Source: Alphaproteobacteria bacterium (GTDB lineage Bacteria; Pseudomonadota; Alphaproteobacteria; Rhodobacterales; Rhodobacteraceae). From it: a stretch of 12,872 nt of DNA. Positions 1 through 5,920 of this stretch are shown here, piece by piece; the first letter of the stretch is position 1, and every line of letters starts with the position of its first letter. Where the stretch lies: assembly GCA_024277955.1 (NCBI GenBank), contig JAJRUE010000281.1, positions 1-12,872 on the forward strand, read 5' to 3'. Position numbers and translations under genes: made by a program. The notes beneath the pieces are model-generated. The model made no database searches, was not told the DNA's origin, and saw nothing but the letters and a program-made list of their open reading frames with translations.

Positions 1-798
1 GATCTCGGGAAATCGCTGCTGACCAGCCGCCCGGTCATGCAGGACATCCGCCAGGCGCTTCCCGCCACGGTCGAGCTGGCGCTGTTCACCATCGTTCTGG
101 AAATCGCCCTGTCGATCCCGCTGGGCGTGATGGCGGCGGTCTATCGCGACACCTGGGTGGACAATGTTTCGCGCGTGGTGTCGCTGATCGGCGCGGTGAC
201 GCCGGGCTTCGTGCTGGCGATCATCCTGCAACTGGTGGCCAGCTACAAGTTTCAGTTCTTTCCGGTCACCGGCCGGCTGGATCCGAACCTGGATTACACC
301 GCCACCAGAACCGGGCTGGTGCTGCTGGATTCGCTGATCGACGGGCGCTGGGACGTTTTCAAGGATGCGCTGCGCCACATCATCCTGCCCTCGATCGCGC
401 TGGCCGCCGGGGGCATCGGGCAGGTGATGCGGATCACCCGGTCGTCGATGATCGATGTCAGCCGGCGTGACTTCATCGAGGCGGCGCGCGCCTACGGGGT
501 GCCCGAATGGGTGGTCACCTTCCGCTACATGCTGCGCATTGCCGCCATCGCGCCGCTGAACATTCTCGGGCTCGAATTCGCGTCGCTGATCGGCAACGCC
601 TTTGTGGTCGAGTTCGTGTTCAGCTGGCCCGGCATCGCCAGCTATGGCGTGCGCACCATCCTGCAAAAGGATCTGAACGCGGTGATCGGCGTGGTGCTGG
701 TGTCCGGGGTCTTTTTCGTTGTGGCCAACCTGGTCATCGACATCCTTCTGGGCATTCTCGATCCGCGGCACCGGCTGCGCGAAGGGGGCGCCAAGTGA
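1..798 (+). CDS. Peptide/nickel-type ABC transporter permease, DppB-like (5' end outside window)
   Basis: This is the inner-membrane permease subunit of a dipeptide/oligopeptide-type ABC importer, which would form the channel with a DppC-type partner. The frame is open from base 1, so the N-terminal part lies upstream; 265 codons are visible. The family-typical stretch RPVMQDIRQALPATVELAL opens the visible part. Several hydrophobic membrane segments follow. The EAA loop that docks on the ATPase is seen as EAARAYGVPEWVVTFRYMLR at about 480-540. The C-terminal end, LLGILDPRHRLREGGAK, is typical of DppB. The stop overlaps a GTG start at 795 (GTGA), which is how dppB-dppC pairs are usually coupled, but what follows is not a normal dppC. 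The visible part has no internal stop or frameshift. Family assignment is secure; the substrate cannot be told from sequence. Confidence 0.93.
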   Translation, partial: DLGKSLLTSRPVMQDIRQALPATVELALFTIVLEIALSIPLGVMAAVYRDTWVDNVSRVVSLIGAVTPGFVLAIILQLVASYKFQFFPVTGRLDPNLDYTATRTGLVLLDSLIDGRWDVFKDALRHIILPSIALAAGGIGQVMRITRSSMIDVSRRDFIEAARAYGVPEWVVTFRYMLRIAAIAPLNILGLEFASLIGNAFVVEFVFSWPGIASYGVRTILQKDLNAVIGVVLVSGVFFVVANLVIDILLGILDPRHRLREGGAK

Positions 799-1799
799 GC
801 CTCGGTTCGCCTCAGCCCATGGCCCCGGACGCCACCCAGCGGCACATGAGCAGCCGGAAGATGGCCTACCACCTTGGCTGGGACGACCAGGCGATCGACG
901 AAGTGCGTTTCGTCGTCACCAACGAAGAGGCAACGGTCAGGGCGCTGGCGGCCTCGGGGGTGTTGTCGATGTCTTCGGATGCCCAGGCGCAGGAAACCTG
1001 CGACGCCATCGGCGCGATGGACGGCTACCGGATCGGGTCCTATCCGACCGCGACCAACTTCTATCTCAAGCTCAACCACCAGGTCGCGCCCACCGATGAC
1101 GTGAACATCCGCAAGGCGATCGCCATGGCGACCGACTACAACACCATCCGCACCGCGCTGCTGCCCGGCGCGCCGCTGGCCGGACCACTGCCCAAGGTCT
1201 TTGCCGACGCCTATCTGGACGAGCTGAGCGAACCGTCCTTCGACCTTGCCAAGGGCCGCGAACTGGTCGCCGCCAGCAAATACGGCGGCGGCGCGGCGAT
1301 CCCGATCGAGATCATGTATGTGGCCGGGCTGGCCTTTGAGGAAGAAATCGCCCTGCTGATGAAATCGAACCTCGATCAGATCGGGTTTGACACCAAGCTC
1401 AAGCCGGAACCCTGGAACCGGATGACCGAACTTGCAAGCAGCCCGCAGACCACGCCGGCGATCAACGAAGTGTTCTTTGGCGCCACCTACCCGTCGCCCG
1501 ACAGCTTCTTCTTCACCCAGTACCATTCGCGCGCCAAGGGCACCTGGGCGTCGATGGAATGGGTCCTGGACAACGATATCGATGCGCTGATCGACCAGGC
1601 GCGCGGCACCGCGGATATCGCCAAACAGAACGAGATCTACCGCCAGATCCAGCGCAAGCTGGTGGATGGCCAGTCGGATGTCTACCTGTTGACCCAGCGA
1701 AGCCAGAACGCGTTTTCGGATTGCCTGCAGGGCTTCGAGTAGGTGCCGATGCAAAGCTTCGAGTACAACTTCCACACGATGAAGTGGGGCTGCGACTGA
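795..1799 (+). pseudogene. Chimeric remnant: dppC start fused to the C-terminal half of a family 5 peptide-binding protein, with in-frame TAG
   Basis: The frame opens at GTG 795, behind a good Shine-Dalgarno (AAGGGGG at 782-788, 6 bases away) and overlapping the permease stop. This is the expected start of the second permease gene. The first residues, VSLGSPQPMAPDATQR, look like a DppC N-terminus. From about codon 25 the protein is instead a periplasmic substrate-binding protein (SBP_bac_5). GWDDQAIDEVRFVV, NEEATVRALAASG, TATNFYLKLN and DDVNIRKAIAMATDY are typical of the second half of that family. The signal peptide and roughly the first half of the binding protein are missing, as are nearly all dppC membrane segments. 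A TAG at 1740-1742 stops the frame. Behind it, in the same frame, the natural C-terminus VPMQSFEYNFHTMKWGCD continues to TGA 1797-1799. As read, it would make a 315-residue cytosolic chimera, probably non-functional. That a deletion caused it is inferred; a misassembly is possible. Confidence 0.8.
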
Positions 1800-1819
1800 G
1801 CGCAGGCGAAAAAAACCGT

Positions 1820-1849
1820 CCCGGTCGGAGCGCGAGATCTCCGGCCGGG
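1820..1849. terminator. Strong GC hairpin after the transporter remnant
   Basis: The arms CCCGGTCGGAG (1820-1830) and CTCCGGCCGGG (1839-1849) pair over 11 positions with one T·G wobble, around an 8-base loop. The hairpin sits 20 bases after the natural end of the binding-protein remnant. No T-run follows on the plus strand; a run of seven A lies just upstream (1809-1815), which would be a T-run for minus-strand transcripts. It probably ended the original transporter transcript, but an intrinsic terminator is not proven. Confidence 0.4.
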
Positions 1850-2141
1850 TCAAGGCGGTGGATCAGGGCTGTAATTCAGGGCCGTGACTTCGGGCCGCAA
1901 TGCAGCCAGCATTTGCCGCCGCTGGGCAGCTCGTGGGCGCGCCCACCTGCCGGGGGGGGAACCTGCCCCGGCACGCCCGTTTCTGACGTGTGCTTTCCTT
2001 ACAAAGACTTTCCGGGCAGCCTATGGTCATGTCACAATTGCCCTGCGTTCCTGCCCCCGGCCGGATCGCGGATCTGCCAGACCGGCGGCGCAGATTGATT
2101 GCGTCTTGCGCCTGACCCGTCAGCAATCGGAAAGGAAGATC
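1850..2141. other. Intergenic region without a recognisable gene
   Basis: About 290 bases separate the hairpin from the next start codon. The plus-strand frame of the downstream gene is open here, but its translation is low-complexity and has no family resemblance. The region contains a short AT-richer stretch around 1990-2040 that holds a possible promoter. I see no RNA gene or mobile element. Confidence 0.6.
1998..2027 (+). promoter_or_regulatory. Possible sigma-70 promoter for the phosphatase/ADP-ribosylglycohydrolase gene
   Basis: CTTACA (1998-2003) and TATGGT (2022-2027) are separated by 18 bases. Each matches 4 of 6 consensus positions. They lie in the only AT-rich patch of the spacer, about 115 bases before the GTG start at 2142. 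Weak evidence taken from pattern alone. Confidence 0.3.
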
Positions 2142-3704
2142 GTGCCCCGCACCAGCCAGACCCACCCGCTTTACATCGACAGCCTGCCGCTTGCGAACGG
2201 GCTGCTCGGCCTGACCATCTGCCCCGGCAAGAAGGGCGCCAGCGTCTTTGGCGAGGCCTGGGAGCGCGACCTGAAGTCCGACCTGCGCACCATCGCCGAC
2301 TGGGGGGCCGGCACGGTGCTTACCCTGATCGAAACCCGCGAGATGGACGAGATCGGCGTCTCTGGCCTGTCCGAGGCGGTGGCCGAAGCGGGGATGGCGT
2401 GGCTGCACCTGCCGATCCGCGACATGGGCGCGCCCGACGATGCGGCGATGCAGGCATGGGGCGCGATGTCGCCCCGGCTGCACCGGCTGCTGGAAGGCGG
2501 CGGCAAGCTGCTGATCCACTGCCGCGGCGGGCTTGGGCGGGCGGGGACCATCGCCGCGCTCTTGCTGATCGAACGCGGCATGGACCCGGATCAGGCGATG
2601 GCGCAGGTGCGCGCGGCGCGCCCGGGGGCGATCGAAACCAGCGCCCAGGAACGCTGGCTGCGCGAGCGCGCTGGGCCGGAAACCGCGCGCCAGCGCCAGG
2701 TGCGCGCATCGCTTCTGGCCGGCGCGATCGGCGACAGCCTGGGCGCCGATATCGAGTTTCTGACGCTGGCCGCGATCCGCCGCCGCCTGGCCGATGGCCT
2801 CGACGATCTTCCGCCGCATCAAGGGGTGCACGGCGCGATCACCGACGACACCCAGATGACGCTGTTTACCGCCGAAGGGCTGATCCGCGCCCGCGTGCGC
2901 GGCGCCACCAAGGGCATCTGCCACCCGCCCGGCGTGGTGCACCATGCGCTGTTGCGCTGGCTGGCCACGCAGGGGCGCAGCGTGGCGCTGGAAACCGACG
3001 AAAGCGGGCTGGTGACGGACGCGCGCCTGTGTGTGCAGCGCGCGCCGGGCAACACCTGTCTGGGGTCGCTGTCGCGGGCGCTGAACCTTGGTGAGGCGGC
3101 GCGCAACGACAGCAAGGGCTGCGGCACCATCATGCGGGTTGCGCCGGTGGCCTTCTGGGCGGCGCGCGACCAGGTGCGGGCGCTGGCGGTGGAAACCTCG
3201 GCCCTGACCCACGGCCACGCCACCGGCCAGCTGGCCGCCGCCGCCTGGGCCGAGATGCTGGCCGACGTGGCCGGCGGCGGTGATCTGGAAACCGCCGCCG
3301 GGCAGATCGCGCAGGACTACGCCGGGCTGAAGGACGGCGCCGAAACCGCCGACGCGATCCGGGCGGCGCTGGCGGCGCCCCGCGACGGGCGGGCCGAAAC
3401 GGTGGAAAGCCTGGGCGGCGGCTGGATCGCCGAAGAAGCGCTGGCGATCGCGCTATACGCCAGCCTGAGCGCGCGCGATTTCGAACACGGGCTGCTGATC
3501 GCGGTAACCCACGGCGGCGACAGCGACAGCACCGGCGCGATCGCCGGCAACATGCTGGGGCTGCTCTTTGCGGACCAGGTCTTTGCGCACCGCTGGGCGG
3601 GCCAGGTGGAATGCGCCGATCTGATCACCCGGCTTGCGCGCGACCTGTGCATGAGCGAGGCGCGCGCGCGTGAGGCCCCGCCCGAAACCTATCCCGGCTG
3701 GTAG
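2142..3704 (+). CDS. Fusion of a CDKN3-like phosphatase and an ADP-ribosylglycohydrolase
   Basis: Two catalytic domains lie in one 520-residue protein. The N-terminal domain (about 1-170) is a cysteine phosphatase of the CDKN3/dual-specificity type. Its CX5R loop is HCRGGLGRAGT (Cys127, Arg133), a likely general acid is Asp94 in RDMGAPD, and the family-typical CPGKKG lies at 27-32. The C-terminal domain (about 185-515) is a DraG/ARH ADP-ribosylglycohydrolase. It has GAIGDSLGAD at 194-203, the metal motif TDDTQM at 234-239, GCGTIMRV at 326-333, THGHA at 356-360 and GGDSDSTGAIAGN with Asp460 and Asp462. ARH enzymes remove ADP-ribose from proteins or nucleic acids using two Mg2+ ions. No signal peptide is seen, so it should be cytosolic. 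I chose GTG 2142 because AAAGGAAG ends 3 bases before it and family homology starts soon after; the frame is open further upstream. The gene stands alone. Substrate unknown. Confidence 0.9.
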   Translation: MPRTSQTHPLYIDSLPLANGLLGLTICPGKKGASVFGEAWERDLKSDLRTIADWGAGTVLTLIETREMDEIGVSGLSEAVAEAGMAWLHLPIRDMGAPDDAAMQAWGAMSPRLHRLLEGGGKLLIHCRGGLGRAGTIAALLLIERGMDPDQAMAQVRAARPGAIETSAQERWLRERAGPETARQRQVRASLLAGAIGDSLGADIEFLTLAAIRRRLADGLDDLPPHQGVHGAITDDTQMTLFTAEGLIRARVRGATKGICHPPGVVHHALLRWLATQGRSVALETDESGLVTDARLCVQRAPGNTCLGSLSRALNLGEAARNDSKGCGTIMRVAPVAFWAARDQVRALAVETSALTHGHATGQLAAAAWAEMLADVAGGGDLETAAGQIAQDYAGLKDGAETADAIRAALAAPRDGRAETVESLGGGWIAEEALAIALYASLSARDFEHGLLIAVTHGGDSDSTGAIAGNMLGLLFADQVFAHRWAGQVECADLITRLARDLCMSEARAREAPPETYPGW

Positions 3705-3738
3705 CCGCGCGTTCACGGCACCACCGGATAAAACGGCC

Positions 3739-3758
3739 ACCCCGGTTTTCGCCGGGGT
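3739..3758. terminator. Hairpin downstream of the phosphatase/glycohydrolase gene
   Basis: ACCCCGG (3739-3745) and CCGGGGT (3752-3758) form a perfect 7-bp stem with a 6-base loop (TTTTCG), 34 bases after the stop. No clear T-run follows in either direction: TGTTC on the plus strand, GGCCGTTTTA on the minus strand. It is a plausible weak or bidirectional terminator. Confidence 0.4.
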
Positions 3759-3893
3759 TGTTCATCATGATGTCCACGAACACCGGCATCAGGGTGCGCT
3801 GCTTGTCCTAGAGATCGCTGTGGGGGGTGTTTTGCGGCATGGGGATCCCCGGAAATGTTTTGGGGGCCAAGGGGGCAAGGGGGGCCGAGGGCC

Positions 3894-3929
3894 GGGGGGC
3901 GGCAGAGTGCTGGGGGGCGGCAGAGTGCT
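3894..3929. repeat. Tandem repeat, 2 x 18 bp, G-rich
   Basis: The unit GGGGGGCGGCAGAGTGCT occurs twice back to back (3894-3911 and 3912-3929). It lies in a G-rich spacer (about 3841-3946, runs of 4-6 G on the plus strand) between the glycohydrolase gene and the 3' end of the WYL regulator. Confidence 0.9.
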
Positions 3930-3946
3930 GCCCGGGTTGGGGGCGC

Positions 3947-4927
3947 TCAGGGCAGGCCCGCGAAATCCGAACGCCGCCAGTCCGCAACCATGTCGCGCAG
4001 GCGGGCCGGTTCCAGCACCTCGACCTTGTCGCCCCACTGGTAGAGATGCCAGGCCATTTCCAGCGCCCCGGCGGCGCGAAACCGCACCACAAGCGCGCCC
4101 TCGGCGGTGCGCTCGCAGCGCTGGTCGGGGTGAAAGAGGTAATCCGCCGCGTCCTCGGCCGCTTCCGGGGCGAAACGCCAGCACACATCCATCGGGTCTT
4201 CGTTGAACACGCCGAACAGGCGGCGGCGGTGGCGGTCCAGATCAAAGGCGGGGTCGCGGGTGAAACTGCCGGGGTCCAGCCGGACCTGCGACAGGCCCTG
4301 CAGCCGGTAGTGGCGCACCGCCGGCATGCCCGCCTGTTTGGCGACCAGGTAGGGGCGCGGGCCGTAAAGCAGCCCGTAGGGTTCCAGCACCACCTCGCGC
4401 GCGGCGGCGGCACCGCGGCGCGCATAGCGGACCCGCAGCAGGCGCGATGCGAGGATCGCCGCGCGGATGGTTTCCACATGATCGCTGGCCAGGGCGACGC
4501 GCGGGCCTGGGCGCAGTGCCAGCCCTTCGCTTTGCATCAGCAGTTCCAGATCCGGCTCGAGGCGCAGCTGGTGTTTGCGCCCCTGCATCGCCAGCAGCCG
4601 GTCGGCCAGGTCGCGCAGCCGGTCGGCGCTGTCGTCGCGGTTGGCGCTGCGCATCATCTCTGACGCGGCATTCAGCGCGCTGATATCGGCGGCCCCGATC
4701 CCGGCAAGTCCCGCGGGCAAGCTGAGCGCGCGCCAGTGCTTGACGCCGCTATCGTCCAGCCGTTCTTCGGTTTGCGGCAGCAGGCGCAGGGCGGCGTCGC
4801 GCATGCGCTCGGCGGTGCGGCGCGACACGGCGAATTCGTCCTGGATCATCGCCAGCGTCACGCCCTGGCTTTGCGCCGCCATCATCGTGCACAGGCGCAG
4901 CAGGTTTTCTGCCTTTTCATGTCGCAT
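3947..4927 (-). CDS. WYL-domain transcriptional regulator (YafY/DeoR-like)
   Basis: This is a 326-residue DNA-binding regulator with a ligand-sensing WYL domain. An N-terminal winged helix-turn-helix (about 4-65) contains QGVTLAMIQDEFAVSRRTAE, typical of the family, with SRRTAERMRDA as recognition helix. The WYL domain follows (about 150-225); its signature here reads RPYLVAK at 191-197, with Pro in place of the usual Trp. The C-terminal WCX-type extension ends with MAWHLYQWGDKVEVLEP. Length and domain order are those of ordinary family members. The ATG at 4927 is chosen because it starts right at the helix-turn-helix and has AGGGGGG 9 bases upstream; the frame is open much further upstream only because it is antisense to the next gene. 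WYL proteins bind nucleic-acid-type ligands in several cases and often control phage-defence genes. Being divergent from the 5123-11855 block, it is the likely regulator of that block and of itself. Confidence 0.92.
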   Translation of the reverse strand: MRHEKAENLLRLCTMMAAQSQGVTLAMIQDEFAVSRRTAERMRDAALRLLPQTEERLDDSGVKHWRALSLPAGLAGIGAADISALNAASEMMRSANRDDSADRLRDLADRLLAMQGRKHQLRLEPDLELLMQSEGLALRPGPRVALASDHVETIRAAILASRLLRVRYARRGAAAAREVVLEPYGLLYGPRPYLVAKQAGMPAVRHYRLQGLSQVRLDPGSFTRDPAFDLDRHRRRLFGVFNEDPMDVCWRFAPEAAEDAADYLFHPDQRCERTAEGALVVRFRAAGALEMAWHLYQWGDKVEVLEPARLRDMVADWRRSDFAGLP

Positions 4928-5024
4928 GACGGCGTGCCCCCCTGGTGATCCGCCCGTCCAGTAATACGCCATCGCCGCCCAAGGGAAAGGCCAGGCCGCC
5001 CGCGCCGCGCAGCCGCGCCCCGGT

Positions 5025-5042
5025 GGTCGCAGGCGTGCGACC
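5025..5042. promoter_or_regulatory. Inverted repeat 1, possible WYL operator
   Basis: GGTCGCA (5025-5031) and TGCGACC (5036-5042) are perfect 7-base arms around GGCG. The repeat lies in the 195-base region between two divergent start codons and is the first of three evenly spaced inverted repeats. An operator role is inferred. Confidence 0.45.
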
Positions 5043-5051
5043 GTTTCTGAC

Positions 5052-5066
5052 GTATCGCCCCGATAC
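5052..5066. promoter_or_regulatory. Inverted repeat 2, possible WYL operator
   Basis: GTATCG (5052-5057) and CGATAC (5061-5066) are perfect 6-base arms around CCC. The centre is 25 bases from that of repeat 1. It is more AT-rich than its flanks, so it may overlap promoter elements. Confidence 0.45.
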
Positions 5067-5075
5067 CCTGCCAGG

Positions 5076-5091
5076 GGTCCGAAACCGGACC
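5076..5091. promoter_or_regulatory. Inverted repeat 3, possible WYL operator
   Basis: GGTCCG (5076-5081) and CGGACC (5086-5091) are perfect 6-base arms around AAAC. The centre is about 25 bases from that of repeat 2 and 32-47 bases before the GTG at 5123, where a repressor would block transcription of the plus-strand block. Confidence 0.45.
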
Positions 5092-5122
5092 GAAAACGCT
5101 TTGCACAGACAGGGGGCGCCGC

Positions 5123-5728
5123 GTGGCCATCGATCTCGAAACCTTCAGCCTTGTTCTTCGCCGCGACCGCCTGCAGGCGGTGCTGCCGGGCGGATGGGCG
5201 CAATACCTCGCCGAATACGGCCCGCCGCCGGCGCGCCAGCTTGACGATGACCTGCTGGGTCTCGCCGCCGCCACCGCGCCCGAGGCTCGGGCCCTTGTGG
5301 CCCACTGGAGGCGGCGGGGGCTGGCGCTGGCCCAGGGGGCGCATGGCGCGCCGGACAGCGGCGACATGGCGTTGCTGCAGGCGGCCCCGGCGGGGGCGCC
5401 GGCCGAGGGGTGCGGCTGGCTGGCGGTCGCGGACGACAACCGCGCCTGTTTCATCGGCGCCCGGCAAGATCCGCGCCGGGCGCGGTTTGCCTCGCCCTGG
5501 TCGGGTCGGCTGGTGCGCCTGTCGCGGGACGCCATCGCGGATCTGCTGGCGACGCCTGCGGCGTTGCGCGCGCCGTTGCCGCTGAAGAACTGGAACGATC
5601 GGTTCGCGCTGTTGCGGATCGACCCGCAAGCGCGCGCCTGCCTGGTGGCGACGGACCGCGAAACCGGGGCCAGGCAGCGCTACGCCCAGGTCGCGGATCT
5701 GCTGGACGCGGGCTGGGCGGTGGATTGA
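5123..5728 (+). CDS. Unrecognised 201-residue protein, first gene of the helicase-nuclease block
   Basis: I do not recognise the family. The GTG at 5123 has AGGGGGC about 5 bases upstream and lies 195 bases from the divergent WYL regulator start. The protein has no signal peptide and no membrane segment, and is rich in Ala, Arg and Leu. An N-terminal part (1-75) looks helical. The C-terminal half has conserved-looking aromatic and charged stretches such as WLAVADDNRACFIGA, FASPWSGRLVRLSRDAI and LKNWNDRFALLRIDPQARA. No zinc-finger cysteine pattern, Walker motif or nuclease motif is visible. The codon pattern matches its neighbours and the reading is continuous, so it is very probably a real gene. 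A 192-base gap with repeats and a possible promoter separates it from the nuclease gene, so the two may be co-regulated but are not tightly coupled. A role as accessory factor to the nuclease pair is a guess from position. Confidence 0.82.
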   Translation: MAIDLETFSLVLRRDRLQAVLPGGWAQYLAEYGPPPARQLDDDLLGLAAATAPEARALVAHWRRRGLALAQGAHGAPDSGDMALLQAAPAGAPAEGCGWLAVADDNRACFIGARQDPRRARFASPWSGRLVRLSRDAIADLLATPAALRAPLPLKNWNDRFALLRIDPQARACLVATDRETGARQRYAQVADLLDAGWAVD

Positions 5729-5744
5729 GCAGCGCGGGGCAGGT

Positions 5745-5776
5745 CACACGGGGCAAGGCACACGGCACACGGGGCA
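5745..5776. repeat. Short direct repeat CACACGGGGCA, 2 copies
   Basis: CACACGGGGCA occurs at 5745-5755 and 5766-5776 with a period of 21 bases. It lies directly after the stop of the 201-residue protein gene and starts a G-rich low-complexity spacer. Confidence 0.7.
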
Positions 5777-5794
5777 GGGGGCCGGGGCCTCGGG

Positions 5795-5843
5795 CGGGGG
5801 CGGGCGCCCGGTGCGGGGGGCGGGGGCGGGCGCCCGGTGCGGG
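5795..5843. repeat. Tandem repeat, 26-bp period, G-rich
   Basis: A 23-base core (CGGGGGCGGGCGCCCGGTGC plus GGG) occurs at 5795-5817 and again at 5821-5843, separated by GGG. Both copies contain the palindrome CGGGCGCCCG, so each may fold. The repeat lies just upstream of the possible promoter of the nuclease gene. Confidence 0.9.
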
Positions 5844-5860
5844 AAAAATTCAACTGCTGG

Positions 5861-5889
5861 TTGACTTTGCCAAGGGGCGACCGGACACT
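5861..5889 (+). promoter_or_regulatory. Possible promoter of the AddB-like/AddA-like pair
   Basis: TTGACT (5861-5866, 5 of 6 to the -35 consensus) is followed after 17 bases by GACACT (5884-5889, 3 of 6). It sits 32 bases before the ATG at 5921, in a stretch less GC-rich than its surroundings. A separate promoter here would let the nuclease pair be expressed apart from the upstream gene. Confidence 0.4.
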
Positions 5890-5920
5890 CGTTCACATTC
5901 AGGCAAGGCCGAAATTGCAG

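Noticed and set aside
1884..2141. Upstream start for the phosphatase/glycohydrolase gene
   Set aside because: The extra 86 codons are low-complexity and cross the possible promoter; GTG 2142 has the better ribosome site and matches the start of family homology.
1977..5053. The 13-mer CCGTTTCTGACGT shared by two upstream regions (1977-1989 and 5041-5053)
   Set aside because: About one such repeated 13-mer is expected by chance in a window this long, and distances to the start codons differ (165 and 82 bases).
4928..5629. Upstream extension of the WYL regulator frame across the divergent gene
   Set aside because: It is antisense to the 201-residue gene, has no family resemblance, and the helix-turn-helix begins right at ATG 4927.
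5837..5920. Upstream ATG (5837) for the AddB-like gene
   Set aside because: It starts inside the G-rich repeat, has no family-like residues and overlaps the TTGACT promoter candidate.
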